49,284 bases of DNA from an uncultured Bacteroidales bacterium (GCA_946406195.1 CAMJJT010000014.1:1-49284), one strand, 5' to 3'; numbered from the stretch's first letter, positions 21,836 to 31,418 are shown. The notes: generated by a model from the sequence alone, not told the origin. Translations and numbers: made by a program.

Positions 21836-21970
21836 ACACATCAAACATAATACATTGCGCATAGCGCACAGCATTGCTCGCAAAGCATGTAATCTTACGG
21901 GAATGATTCGATAATCCCTCGGGATTGACTCGGGAATGATTCGGAAATGGAAGGGAAATAGAAAAGGAAA
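21836..21970. repeat. Right direct repeat flanking the AAA/DUF4143 gene
   Basis: Begins with acacatcaaacataatacat and ends with gggaaatagaaaaggaaa, matching the left repeat. The middle holds 8- to 12-base repeats around gggaatgattcg and a hairpin near GCGCATAGCGC. Confidence 0.65.
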
Positions 21971-21979
21971 AACATAGAT

Positions 21980-22075
21980 ATGAAAGTAGTACTATTAGCC
22001 GGTGGTTTTGGCTCGCGGATAAGTGAAGAGAGTATTTTCCGTCCGAAGCCGATGATTGAGATAAAAAGACTATGA
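21980..22075 (+). pseudogene. rfbF: 5' stub of glucose-1-phosphate cytidylyltransferase
   Basis: The frame encodes 31 residues, [20 protein letters not shown] then RPKPMIEI and KRL, followed by a stop. It matches the nucleotide-binding N-terminus of RfbF and related sugar-nucleotide transferases (GGFGTRIxEE, KPKPMxEI), which are about 260 residues long. Everything after residue 28 is missing. It is probably a leftover from an earlier surface-polysaccharide cluster, cut off when the present genes arrived. Confidence 0.75.
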
Positions 22076-22309
22076 TACAAATCAAGAATAAAATAGACTG
22101 TTGCGGAGGCAATGCGTGTGGAAGATGAAATACGTATCCTCGGGTTTAATGTGTTCTGTGTTCGCAGGGCGAACTCACGAGGAGCACTTACTCCTTCGAA
22201 TATCCACCGGATATTGCTCGGTGCTCCTCAATCGCTTCCCTCATCTCTCCCGTATGTCACTCGTAAGTGAGAGGTAAAATTAAAGATAAAAGAAAAAAAA
22301 CATTGAAAA
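22076..22309. other. Hairpin-rich junction before the polysaccharide cluster
   Basis: No gene is seen. GAGGAGCAC (22179-22187) pairs with GTGCTCCTC (22221-22229) around an inner AATATCC/GGATATT stem; GTTCGC/GCGAAC (22160-22174) and CACT/AGTG hairpins flank it. No clear promoter precedes the first gene, so the cluster's start of transcription is not identified. Confidence 0.5.
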
Positions 22310-23386
22310 ATGAATAGCCAAAGGCTTAAATATATTGATTTAGGTGCTGGGATCATGATATTGTACATGGTGATCGGGCATGTGTTATTGTTTGCTTGGG
22401 GAATCGAAACATCATGGAGTTCGGATTCTATAAGTGAAAGTCCACGTACAGTCTTTCCTTATTTGTCCTTTTTTATGCCATATTTTTTCTATAAAAGCGG
22501 AATGTTCTTTAAGAAAAAGCCAATGCAGCAGTTACTTGTACGGGATTCAAAAAAGCTTTTGTTGAATTACGCTATTTGGGGACTGATTGGATATGTTCTG
22601 TATGTTATAATGCGATTGATAGACGGAACGGCAACACTCCGCAACTGTACCTATTCCATTTTGAGAATTATATTTTTACGAGGAACACCTCTTGAAAATG
22701 AGGCTCTTTGGTTTTTGCTAACGCTTTTTGGAGTTCGTTTTTTGGCTAATGTACTTTTGCCAACAGATAATCAAAGAGACAAAAGGCAATTTTATTTAAG
22801 ATGTAGTTGTGTAATTGTTTTGGGGTATATCATTTCGTTTCTTTCGCATACTTATTCTCATAATACATGGCCATGGTGGATAGCAAATGGAGCAGCTGGA
22901 TTGGCATTTTTTTGCGCAGGATATATGCTGTGTGAGTACGGAATGAAAAAATGGATGATTTATCCATGTCTATTTGTATATATAATTTGCTGTATAGTTG
23001 GTTTCCCATATGTTGGTATGCTGGATAACAAATTATTGACAGGAAATTATCTATTATGGGTACCGGTTTCTGTATGCTGTATTATTGCTTTCAACTATAT
23101 CTGTGTAGTGCTCGTTAAGATGCAGGAATATATTCTTGTAAAATATAATCTCAAGTCTTATTTGCTACGTTTCTTTGAGAATATTGGCATTTGTGCTATG
23201 CCAATATATGTTTCTCATTATCTCATATTGCAATGTTATAGTTATGTCATATCTCACAATCAGTTTAATTATCCTCATACTTTCGTTTTGACAATTTTAG
23301 AATGTGGGCTAATAATGGCAATCATTCTTACTCACCAATATAAAGAATCTAAAACCCTGAAAAACAACTTAAAAACAATTATATAA
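22310..23386 (+). CDS. Membrane acyltransferase (acyltransferase-3 family)
   Basis: The 358-residue protein has about ten hydrophobic segments. The N-terminus RLKYIDLGAGIMILYMVIGH carries the conserved Asp and His region of acyltransferase-3 enzymes, and FFMPYFFYKSGMFFKKK and LWFLLTLFGVRFLAN are typical of the fucose-acetylase-like subgroup. It probably O-acetylates the polysaccharide at the inner membrane. Base composition is much more AT-rich than the genes left of 21.9 kb. It overlaps the next gene by one base (TAATG). Confidence 0.85.
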   Translation: MNSQRLKYIDLGAGIMILYMVIGHVLLFAWGIETSWSSDSISESPRTVFPYLSFFMPYFFYKSGMFFKKKPMQQLLVRDSKKLLLNYAIWGLIGYVLYVIMRLIDGTATLRNCTYSILRIIFLRGTPLENEALWFLLTLFGVRFLANVLLPTDNQRDKRQFYLRCSCVIVLGYIISFLSHTYSHNTWPWWIANGAAGLAFFCAGYMLCEYGMKKWMIYPCLFVYIICCIVGFPYVGMLDNKLLTGNYLLWVPVSVCCIIAFNYICVVLVKMQEYILVKYNLKSYLLRFFENIGICAMPIYVSHYLILQCYSYVISHNQFNYPHTFVLTILECGLIMAIILTHQYKESKTLKNNLKTII

Positions 23387-24051
23387 TGAAAACAGCATGT
23401 TTTATACCTATCAAGGCAAATTCAGAACGAGTGCCGGGTAAGAATTTCCGTTTGCTGAATGGCAAACCATTGTACCAGTTTATCATTGAACACGCATTGG
23501 CGGCAGAGTGTTTTGATGATATCTATGTGGATACTAATAGCGAAGAACTTATCAAGAATAATCCTTTTGCCAATCAAGGTGTAAAGATAATCGAAAGAAA
23601 ACCGGAATTGGCGCAGAATACAGCAAATGGAAATGATTTGTTGTGTTTCCATGCAGACATGTTCCCTGATTATGATTATTATTTCCAACTCTTTGCTACT
23701 GCTCCATTCTTGCAAACCTCTTCTATTAAAGCGTGTGTAGATAAGTTGGTAAACAGCGAGGTGTATGATTCTTGCTTTACAGCATTGGAGAATCATGGCT
23801 TCTATTGGTTAAATAATAATCCTATCAATTATCGCCCGTGTATTTTGCCGAGAAGCCAGGATATGTTACCGGTAATCGAAGAAACCACTGGTTTGTATGG
23901 TATGACACATGACGCATTGTTTAAGTATCGTTGTCGCATCGGTCGTAATCCGTATATCCATATTGTTGATAAGTTTGAGGCTGTAGATATTAATACGGAA
24001 GAAGATCTTAAATTTGCAGAGTATATTGGCAAATCATATTGGGGGTATTAA
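23386..24051 (+). CDS. Cytidylyltransferase of the CMP-sialic-acid-synthetase type
   Basis: The 221-residue protein starts FIPIKANSERVPGKNFR, the CTP-binding loop of the acylneuraminate cytidylyltransferase family, followed by NGKPLYQFIIEHAL, IYVDTNSEEL and the C-terminal DKFEAVDINTEEDLKFAE. It activates an acidic or other sugar as the CMP form for the polysaccharide. Enzymes for making sialic or legionaminic acid are not in the window, so the sugar cannot be named. Confidence 0.85.
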   Translation: MKTACFIPIKANSERVPGKNFRLLNGKPLYQFIIEHALAAECFDDIYVDTNSEELIKNNPFANQGVKIIERKPELAQNTANGNDLLCFHADMFPDYDYYFQLFATAPFLQTSSIKACVDKLVNSEVYDSCFTALENHGFYWLNNNPINYRPCILPRSQDMLPVIEETTGLYGMTHDALFKYRCRIGRNPYIHIVDKFEAVDINTEEDLKFAEYIGKSYWGY

Positions 24052-24118
24052 ATGTTATTCCCGCTGGCATAGAAAAATGCTTACTACGGACTAAAACATT
24101 TACAAGAAAGGAATAATA

Positions 24119-25321
24119 ATGCATAAGATAAAAGTGGTTATAACTCATCCATCTCAATTGTTTGACCGATGGATTAAGTATTATTGTATGGATGAATTGG
24201 CTCAAGTATTCGATTTAGAATACTGGGACTGCTCTTCAATTGTAACTCCTTCGTATATTGTACCCAATCCATTAAGTCGTCCGTATCTACGTGTTATTCA
24301 TTCTATTAAAGAATTCGAAACCAAGATTTCAGAACTTCCGAAAGATACGGTATTGATTACTGAAGTCTATCAGTGTGCGGAAAATTATAAATTTCATAAG
24401 ACCCAGAGTAAATATTTTCCTAACGTTCTTCATTTCAATTTTTATGGAAATATAATAACTCAGATTGATCTAGACGAAACATGTACTATAAATTCTGTCC
24501 CTAAGCCTTGTAAAAAGCGTTTCTCGCTAAAATCTATATTGTATAAACGCGATATAATTCGTGCATTAATTAAGTGGTTGTTTCATCCTAAAGGAAGAAA
24601 TTTTATTCAGTTATACTTAGATGATAAGTGTAGAAAAATATATGCCCAGTGCACTGAAGTATCATGCGTAAAGAATGATTCGCAGCGTATTAATCATCCT
24701 GATTTTGAAACATACTTGTCTATCAAAGATGAACCTCGGTTAATTCCGCACAAATATGCAGTATTTATTGATACCTTTTTTCCATATCATTCAGAGAGCT
24801 ATTTGGGGGAGGCTATTCCTTCAAATATAGATGAAATAGCGCAAAAATACTATGAGTCGTTGAACACTTACTTCCAACAGGTGGAATCGAAATTGGGCGT
24901 CCCTATCGTAATTGCAGCACATCCTTACGCTAATTATAAAGAAAATAATCCTTTCGAAAATCGTGAAGTATTTTATTATCAAACAGCACGGTTAATTAAA
25001 GATTGTGAGGCGGTTTGTATCCATGGGAGTAATGCATTTTCTTATGTGGCATTATACGACAAACCTGTTGAAATGATTATAAATTCTGCGATCAAAGGAA
25101 CTTATTTTGGCAATTTTGCAGAGCAGGCTGCAACTAAATGGAATTTGCCAATATATGACACAGATAAAAGTCTTATAGTTGTTCCATCTTTTGAAAAGAT
25201 AAACAACGGCTTAAGAATAAAATATATTGATAAGTATCTGGGAGATATTAACACTCAGAAATCTAATCAAGAATTGCTCATTGAATATATAAAGGATTAC
25301 CATAATAAAACTTTACAATAG
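24119..25321 (+). CDS. Predicted surface-polysaccharide protein, possibly a glycosyltransferase
   Basis: The 400-residue protein is soluble and has an alpha/beta look: VVITHPSQLFDRWIKYYCMD, VFIDTFFPYHSESYLGE, VIAAHPYANY and CEAVCIHGSNAFSYVALYDK. The HPYANY and late HGSNA-F-YVAL segments resemble the donor-site loops of GT-B-like capsule and sialyl-type transferases, but I do not recognise the family with certainty. It sits between the cytidylyltransferase and an acetyltransferase, so transfer of the CMP-activated sugar is a reasonable guess. AT-rich like its neighbours. Confidence 0.6.
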   Translation: MHKIKVVITHPSQLFDRWIKYYCMDELAQVFDLEYWDCSSIVTPSYIVPNPLSRPYLRVIHSIKEFETKISELPKDTVLITEVYQCAENYKFHKTQSKYFPNVLHFNFYGNIITQIDLDETCTINSVPKPCKKRFSLKSILYKRDIIRALIKWLFHPKGRNFIQLYLDDKCRKIYAQCTEVSCVKNDSQRINHPDFETYLSIKDEPRLIPHKYAVFIDTFFPYHSESYLGEAIPSNIDEIAQKYYESLNTYFQQVESKLGVPIVIAAHPYANYKENNPFENREVFYYQTARLIKDCEAVCIHGSNAFSYVALYDKPVEMIINSAIKGTYFGNFAEQAATKWNLPIYDTDKSLIVVPSFEKINNGLRIKYIDKYLGDINTQKSNQELLIEYIKDYHNKTLQ

Positions 25322-25329
25322 GAAAAATA

Positions 25330-25947
25330 ATGTTTATAAAAAAAATTATAAAATCAATAGCATTACAGTATTATCGGGTTCAAGATAAAAGCAGAGTTAA
25401 ACGTTTCTTTGCAAAGATACATGATATCGCTCAACAGGAAAGAGTAAGGTCTCAATTCAAATCAGCGGATGGTGTATATTTTGAGTCAGATGTACAATTG
25501 AATGATGCGCAATGCATTTCCATTGGAGATAATGGATATATATGCCATCATGTTATATTAACCGCATGGACAAGATATCAAAATCAAGTATTTGAACCAG
25601 AAATAATCATAGGTCAGAATGCGCATATTGGAGAATATACTCATATAACGGCTATAAATAAGATTCAAATAGGGGATAATTTCCTGACAGGACGGTGGGT
25701 AACGATTACTGATAATAGTCATGGTAATGTCTCTTTAGAATCTTTGCATGAAGCGCCTATTAATAGAGATTTATGTAGTAAAGGATCTGTTGTTATTGGT
25801 AATAATGTCTGGATTGGTGACAAGGCAACAATCTTGCCTAATGTTACAATTGGTGATGGAGCTGTCATTGCTGCTAATAGTGTAGTCACCAAGGATGTTC
25901 CTGCATATAGTGTAGTAGCTGGCAATCCTGCAAAGATAGTTAAATAA
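25330..25947 (+). CDS. Hexapeptide-repeat O-acetyltransferase
   Basis: The 205-residue protein shows left-handed beta-helix repeats from about residue 55 on: VQLNDAQCISIGDNGYI, IIIGQNAHIGEY, then VVIGNNVWIGDKATILPNVT and IGDGAVIAANSVVTKDVPAY, ending VVAGNPAKIVK. This is the maltose/galactoside-type acetyltransferase pattern; the catalytic His is probably in DNSHG. It should acetylate a sugar of the polysaccharide in the cytosol. It starts 8 bases after the previous gene. Confidence 0.9.
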   Translation: MFIKKIIKSIALQYYRVQDKSRVKRFFAKIHDIAQQERVRSQFKSADGVYFESDVQLNDAQCISIGDNGYICHHVILTAWTRYQNQVFEPEIIIGQNAHIGEYTHITAINKIQIGDNFLTGRWVTITDNSHGNVSLESLHEAPINRDLCSKGSVVIGNNVWIGDKATILPNVTIGDGAVIAANSVVTKDVPAYSVVAGNPAKIVK

Positions 25948-25955
25948 TTGACGAT

Positions 25956-27182
25956 ATGTTAAAAAAAATTAAACGGAGAATAAAAGATTTCCAGCGGTGG
26001 AAAGCACGGCATCGGGTGTTTTCGTGGCCTTCGTATGGAAAATGGGTTGAAGAAATAAAACAAGACAAATCACAATTTGTCCCGTTTACTGACAAACCCT
26101 ATCAACGTGAAGAAGGTGATGTGAAAATTTTTGCATACTATCTTACGCAATTTCATGCCATTCCCGAAAATGACGATGCACATGGCAAAGGCTTTACGGA
26201 ATGGACGAATGTAGCATCTGCACAACCGCATTTTGTAGGACATTACCAACCTAAGATACCATATGATTTAGGCTTCTATAATCTCTTAATGCCGGGTGTG
26301 ATGGAGAGGCAAGTGGAGATAGCTAAGGCTTATGGAATATATGGTTTCTGTTTCTATTACTATTGGTTCTCGGGCAAGAAAGTGTTAGAGAAACCATTAG
26401 AGTATTGGCTTGCGCATAAAGAGATAGATTTTCATTATCATTTTTGTTGGGCAAATGAGAATTGGTCTAAGTTATGGGACGGCGGGAATCAAGAGTTAAT
26501 CTTTGAACAGAAATTACAAGATGGTGATGCGGATAAGTTCCTTAATGACATTTTGCCATATATCAAAGATGAACGATATGAGAAGATAGACAATAAGCCG
26601 ATCTTGATGATATATCGACCGAGTTTATTTGCCAAACAAAAATTCTTAGATTTCTTGGCTCGTCTAGACAATCTGGCTAAACAGAATGGTTTTGATGGAT
26701 TTTATTTGACATGTTCTACATTTGGTATGGAAGAAGAAAACCCTATAGAATGGGGTATGCAAGCAAAAACAGAGTTTCCACCTCACGGAATGTGGAATAA
26801 ATGTGCAGAAATGCGGACTGTAGATCGGCTAATCCCTACTACCAATTTTATTGTGCGCGACATGTCAAACTATATCCAAAATAAATTGTATCTGACAAAA
26901 GAAGATTATCCTGTATTTCGTGCATGTTTTCCTTCTTGGGACAATACTCCACGCAAGGCATGGTCTAAAGGTTGGTGTTTCTTGCTAAATGACGAACAAT
27001 TCTTCATGTGGTTGACCGATATTATCCAATGGACTAAAAAACATCATGCAAAAAATCAACAATATGTTTATATCAATGCGTGGAATGAATGGGGGGAAGG
27101 CGCTATACTTGAGCCAACAATAAGAGATGGATATAAAAAAAATGAGATCGTAAAGCAATGTGTAGAAAACAACAGAATATAA
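25956..27182 (+). CDS. WbsX-like (GH99-type) polysaccharide protein
   Basis: The 408-residue protein contains FAYYLTQFHAIPENDDAHGK and GFTEWTNVASAQPHFVGHYQ, then GFCFYYYWFSGKKVLEKPLE, HFCWANENWSKLWDG and INAWNEWGEGAILEP. These are the signatures of the WbsX/GH99-like family found in O-antigen and capsule loci. Members are annotated as glycosyltransferase or hydrolase, with no firm reaction. It overlaps the next gene by 25 bp. Confidence 0.88.
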   Translation: MLKKIKRRIKDFQRWKARHRVFSWPSYGKWVEEIKQDKSQFVPFTDKPYQREEGDVKIFAYYLTQFHAIPENDDAHGKGFTEWTNVASAQPHFVGHYQPKIPYDLGFYNLLMPGVMERQVEIAKAYGIYGFCFYYYWFSGKKVLEKPLEYWLAHKEIDFHYHFCWANENWSKLWDGGNQELIFEQKLQDGDADKFLNDILPYIKDERYEKIDNKPILMIYRPSLFAKQKFLDFLARLDNLAKQNGFDGFYLTCSTFGMEEENPIEWGMQAKTEFPPHGMWNKCAEMRTVDRLIPTTNFIVRDMSNYIQNKLYLTKEDYPVFRACFPSWDNTPRKAWSKGWCFLLNDEQFFMWLTDIIQWTKKHHAKNQQYVYINAWNEWGEGAILEPTIRDGYKKNEIVKQCVENNRI

Positions 27183-28108
27183 AATCAACACCATTAGTAT
27201 CGGTTATCATTCCGAACTACAACCATGCTCGGTATTTGGAGCAGCGGTTGGATAGTGTGTTCGGTCAGACATATCCGAATCTTGAGGTGATTATCCTTGA
27301 TGATTGCTCTACGGATAATAGTTTGGAGGTAATTAATCGCTACAAGGACAATCCGAACTTGTCGCAGATTGTGGTTAATGAGACGAACTCCGGTTCGGTG
27401 TTCAAACAATGGGATAAGGGCATAAACCTCGCTAAAGGCGAGCTGATATGGATTGCAGAAAGTGATGATTACTGCGAGTTAAATATGCTGGAGGAGTTGG
27501 TAAAGGCGTATACTGATAGAGAAGGAGTAGTAGTTGCTTTCCCTCATTATGTATACGTTTGGCCAGACGGAGTTTTGCCAAAAGTGAAAGAAAGATCCAC
27601 ACAATATTACAAAGGAGTATCGTTTGTGAAAAAGTGGATGTCATTATATTGTGTTATTCGCAATGCAAGTGGAGCTGTTTTTAGTAAAGATGCTGCAATG
27701 AAAGTAGGAGATGATTATAAGTCGTTTAAAGCTTGTGGAGATTATATGTTTTGGACGCAGATTGCAGAACAAGGGAAGGTCGCTTATGTTAGAAAGAATC
27801 TGACGTATTTCAGGCAGCATTCTGCCAATGTTACTAATAATAGTTATGCAACGGGAAATGAGTCTATAGAAAGTCGCCGAGTATTGGAGTATATTAAGCG
27901 GAAATACCATTTGTCATATATCCAAAAGATAAAAATTCACGCTCAAAAAATTCACCAATACAATACAAATAGATATATTGATGATGAAACGAAAAAACGA
28001 TCATTGGCAGAATGGGGATTAACGGAAAATGATACAAATACCTTTTGGGGAGATAAAATTTTATGGATGTCTATGATGGCACAAAGACATCTAGGGTGGT
28101 TGTTCTAA
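27158..28108 (+). CDS. Family 2 glycosyltransferase
   Basis: The 316-residue protein has the GT-A start LVSVIIPNYNHARYLEQRLD, EVIILDDCSTDNS, and the metal-binding AESDDYCE in place of a classical DxD. A later FKACGDYMFWTQIAEQGKVA fits the acceptor part. The first 370 bases look clearly more GC-rich than the last 560, as if two sources were joined inside the gene. The ATG lies inside the end of the WbsX-like gene. Confidence 0.9.
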   Translation: MCRKQQNIKSTPLVSVIIPNYNHARYLEQRLDSVFGQTYPNLEVIILDDCSTDNSLEVINRYKDNPNLSQIVVNETNSGSVFKQWDKGINLAKGELIWIAESDDYCELNMLEELVKAYTDREGVVVAFPHYVYVWPDGVLPKVKERSTQYYKGVSFVKKWMSLYCVIRNASGAVFSKDAAMKVGDDYKSFKACGDYMFWTQIAEQGKVAYVRKNLTYFRQHSANVTNNSYATGNESIESRRVLEYIKRKYHLSYIQKIKIHAQKIHQYNTNRYIDDETKKRSLAEWGLTENDTNTFWGDKILWMSMMAQRHLGWLF

Positions 28109-28146
28109 TTAGATGTTAAAATGTAACGAAAGTATGTATTAGCATT

Positions 28147-29310
28147 ATGAATACATTGTTCGTAAATAACCTATTTAACCTATTTTCAAATGCAGACAGT
28201 GGAGCGTCGCAGCGTTCGATGCGATTCATCCGTGCGCTGGCATTAGTGGGACATGTGGATGTGGTGTCTTTTGTGAATGATACTATATCAAACATGCCCA
28301 ATGTGGATGTGCTATATTCTAAACAGATAGACAAGGCGGTGATAGATAATAGCGGTAAAAAGAAGTTACTAAGATTATTTCAAGCAAGTAACCCTTATGC
28401 CATCTACCCTCCACAACCAGAAAAAGAGAAGGTGTTAGATGATATAATAGCGACACATAGCTATGACATAATTGTGGTGCGATATATTCATTTTGCATGT
28501 GATTGTGGATTGTTGAAATACTCAGACAAACTAATTGTTGACATAGATGATGATCCCAAGCAAGTGATGCTGATGTCTATATCTAATTTAGGAACAATCA
28601 AGAATAAATTGTATCATCGATTATATGCTAATACAATAGATCGGGTAAGTCGGAATATAATTAGTTCCGTTCGGGGGGCTTTCTATTCTACTCCGGGCAT
28701 GAATTATTCCAATGCGCATTTTTTACCTAATATATCGATTTTTCAATCGCCGCTTGAGACGCCTATCTTTGAGAATCAGATACCGACTATACTTATGGTG
28801 GGATGGTTTAGATACTTCCCTAATATTAATGGATTATCACATTTTATAAAGAATATTTTTCCTTTAATCAAAAAGGCAATCCCTAATGTGGAATTGAATG
28901 TGGTAGGTAATATGGACGATGAAGATTTACACCAATTATGTATGAATACAAAAGGTGTTAATATAAAAGGGTTTGTCGAGGATTTGAAAGAACAATATCA
29001 AAAATGTCATTGTGTGGTAGTCCCCCTGTATCAAGGAACCGGCACGAGCGTGAAATTAGTAGAAGCAATGTCTTTGGCGAGAACGGTGGTATCGACTCCC
29101 ATTGGAATTCGCGGACTAAATCCTGCTTTCGTTCCTAATCAAGACTTCTATTTGGCGGAAAATGATGATGAGTTTGCTAATCATGTTATTTATCTATTAA
29201 CTCATCCTATTGAAAATATCAAAATGGCTAATAGTGCACTGGCAAAAATTGAAAAGTATTATTCAGAGAAAATGTTTAACCAAACAATAGCATCATTGCT
29301 AAAGAAGTGA
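28147..29310 (+). CDS. GT-B glycosyltransferase (group 1/GT4-like)
   Basis: The 387-residue protein has an N-terminal SGASQRSMRFIRALALVGHV, then a middle strand LIVDIDDDPK, and a C-terminal nucleotide-sugar domain: TILMVGWFRYFPNINGLSHF, ELNVVGNMDDEDLHQLC, NIKGFVEDLKEQY and VVPLYQGTGTSVKLVEAMSL, where the last has the conserved Glu. It transfers a sugar in the cytosol during repeat-unit building. The opening 120 bases are more GC-rich than the rest. Confidence 0.88.
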   Translation: MNTLFVNNLFNLFSNADSGASQRSMRFIRALALVGHVDVVSFVNDTISNMPNVDVLYSKQIDKAVIDNSGKKKLLRLFQASNPYAIYPPQPEKEKVLDDIIATHSYDIIVVRYIHFACDCGLLKYSDKLIVDIDDDPKQVMLMSISNLGTIKNKLYHRLYANTIDRVSRNIISSVRGAFYSTPGMNYSNAHFLPNISIFQSPLETPIFENQIPTILMVGWFRYFPNINGLSHFIKNIFPLIKKAIPNVELNVVGNMDDEDLHQLCMNTKGVNIKGFVEDLKEQYQKCHCVVVPLYQGTGTSVKLVEAMSLARTVVSTPIGIRGLNPAFVPNQDFYLAENDDEFANHVIYLLTHPIENIKMANSALAKIEKYYSEKMFNQTIASLLKK

Positions 29311-29312
29311 AT

Positions 29313-30347
29313 ATGAATAAACTCCTAACCATAATAATTCCAACATACAACATGCAGGATTATCTGCATCGGTGTTTGGATTCGCTTGTACTCAAAGACG
29401 AGCAATTGAAGGATTGTCTCGAAGTGCTGGTTATCAATGATGGCAGCAAAGACAAATCATCTACAATCGCGCATGAGTACGAAGCGAATTATCCTAATAC
29501 GTTCCGCGTCATAGACAAAGAGAATGGCAACTACGGCTCATGCGTCAATCGCGGGCTAAAGGAGGCAACAGGCAAATATATCAAAGTGCTGGACGCGGAT
29601 GATTGGTTTGATACGATGAATTTTGAGAAATACTTGCGGTTCTTGGACACTACAGATGTGGACCTGGTATTGTCGGACTTCGATAATGTATCCGAAGATG
29701 GAACTGTCCAGAAGACTCATTCATACAATATCCCAGAAGGTCAATGGCGAATATCCGAGTTGGGAGACGCTTTGTATGACATGTGGATGCATGCCGTGAC
29801 ATATCGTAGAGCGATATTTGAAGGGCTGAATTATCATCAAACAGAAGGAATTTCCTATACCGATCAAGAGTGGATATTCTTGCCTATGAGTAGAGTAAAA
29901 TCACTTTGTGGCTATCCGCATGTTGTATATAAATATTTAGTAGGTCGAGAGGGACAGACTGTTGATCCTAAAGTATTTGCAAAAAATATTTCTCAAGAAA
30001 TAAGGAGTTGGAAGGCTCAGTTTGAAGCATGGAACTATGCTACTAATAATGGATATGGCGACGCAGAACTATATATGTGGTATCGTCTAAAATCACGTGC
30101 TATATATATAGAAACCAATATGATACTAAATTATAAAGCAGGCTTTCGGGAGGCAGAGCTGAGGGCTTTTGATGAGTATGTGAAGAAAAATAATGAATCA
30201 TTATATGCTCAGATGGAAAATACCGTCCAGCGTGAGAGCCTTAAATTTAGATATATTCATTTCTGGAGAATATGGCATTGCCGCCCTATTGCAAGGTTTA
30301 TATACAAAACTGAAAGTGTATTAAAACGTAAACTATATGGGATATGA
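29313..30347 (+). CDS. Family 2 glycosyltransferase
   Basis: The 344-residue protein starts MNKLLTIIIPTYNMQDYLHR, with VLVINDGSKDKS, GSCVNRGLKEATGKYIKVLD and ADDWFD as the catalytic region, then YTDQEWIFLPM. The ATG at 29313 is preferred to an overlapping GTG six bases earlier. It is similar in plan to the next gene, which starts the same way, so the two probably arose by duplication. Overlaps the next start by 4 bp. Confidence 0.9.
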   Translation: MNKLLTIIIPTYNMQDYLHRCLDSLVLKDEQLKDCLEVLVINDGSKDKSSTIAHEYEANYPNTFRVIDKENGNYGSCVNRGLKEATGKYIKVLDADDWFDTMNFEKYLRFLDTTDVDLVLSDFDNVSEDGTVQKTHSYNIPEGQWRISELGDALYDMWMHAVTYRRAIFEGLNYHQTEGISYTDQEWIFLPMSRVKSLCGYPHVVYKYLVGREGQTVDPKVFAKNISQEIRSWKAQFEAWNYATNNGYGDAELYMWYRLKSRAIYIETNMILNYKAGFREAELRAFDEYVKKNNESLYAQMENTVQRESLKFRYIHFWRIWHCRPIARFIYKTESVLKRKLYGI

Positions 30348-31405
30348 ATAAACTTTTATCAATAATCATCCCTGTATATAAGGTAGAGCCTTATATCAAC
30401 AAGTGTTTGGATTCGTTACTGCTTTATAAGACAGACGAGTCTGGAAATCAAGTATTAGATTCTGAGCGCATGGAGCTGATGGACATCCTTATCATCAATG
30501 ATGGGACACCAGATTGCTCCGCAGACATGTCGCGTGAGTATGTGAAACGTTATCCAGAGTATTTCCGTCAGATAGACAAGGAAAATGGCGGACATGGCTC
30601 GGTTTGGAACATGGGAGTCATGGAGGCGAAAGGAAAGTATATCAAGTTCCTTGATTCTGATGACTGGTTACAGAATCTTGATTTGTTCTTGGACAAATTG
30701 CAGCATACTGATTCGGACTTGGTGCTTACTTCTACCAGATGCCACTGTGAGAATAACGAAGTATGGAAACAGAACATTCTCGAAATGGAGTTCTATCATC
30801 CGTATGCCACAGATACTTTTGATTGGCTTGGCAACCCGACGCACAATTATCTTTTGCATCATTGTTGTTGTTATAAAACATCTATTTTTCGTCAATATAT
30901 GCCGGGATTGTTCTTGGAGAAGCAACCATACGATGATGTCGTATTGTGGCCTGCTGCTATGATAGGTGCTAAAACGATAGAGGCTTTTGATTTCCCTCTG
31001 TATAATTATTTGATGGATCGTCCGGGGCAGAGTATCTCATTGGAAGTGCAAAAGAAAAACCTTTGGGCTTCTATTAAAAGCCATAAACATACGATAGAGT
31101 TCTACAAGAAACATCCTGTTAAAGCGGGTACTACCAAAGACTTGTATATTCGTCATCGCTTGCCTCGCTCTTATAATTCGTATTATCGTTCAAGCGTGAA
31201 TTATCCTTACTTCGATGGAAAGAAATTAGCAAAGGAATGGGATGAGTGGGTTCGAGAAACCAATCCTCAGATAAAAACGATATGGATTAAGATGTATCGT
31301 TCTATGCCTTATTGTATGTACTACCTTGCAGTTAAGTGCATCCAATTTTTGATTGATTTAAAAGCAAAATTTAAGCCTAATAAAGGAGCTTATACCGCAG
31401 ATTAA
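30344..31405 (+). CDS. Family 2 glycosyltransferase
   Basis: The 353-residue protein starts MNKLLSIIIPVYKVEPYINK and has ILIINDGTPDCSADMS, GGHGSVWNMGVMEAKGKYIK and FLDSDDWLQ as GT-A motifs, then EKQPYDDVVLWPAAM. The later RHRLPRSYNSYYRSSVNY part is basic. Its N-terminus closely matches the preceding transferase. It adds a sugar to the repeat unit in the cytosol; donor unknown. Confidence 0.9.
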   Translation: MNKLLSIIIPVYKVEPYINKCLDSLLLYKTDESGNQVLDSERMELMDILIINDGTPDCSADMSREYVKRYPEYFRQIDKENGGHGSVWNMGVMEAKGKYIKFLDSDDWLQNLDLFLDKLQHTDSDLVLTSTRCHCENNEVWKQNILEMEFYHPYATDTFDWLGNPTHNYLLHHCCCYKTSIFRQYMPGLFLEKQPYDDVVLWPAAMIGAKTIEAFDFPLYNYLMDRPGQSISLEVQKKNLWASIKSHKHTIEFYKKHPVKAGTTKDLYIRHRLPRSYNSYYRSSVNYPYFDGKKLAKEWDEWVRETNPQIKTIWIKMYRSMPYCMYYLAVKCIQFLIDLKAKFKPNKGAYTAD

Positions 31406-31418
31406 ATTTCATGTTATT

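Noticed and set aside
20367..21970. Transposon carrying the AAA gene
   Set aside because: There is no transposase and the flanking repeats are direct and low in complexity, so only a recombination explanation is kept.
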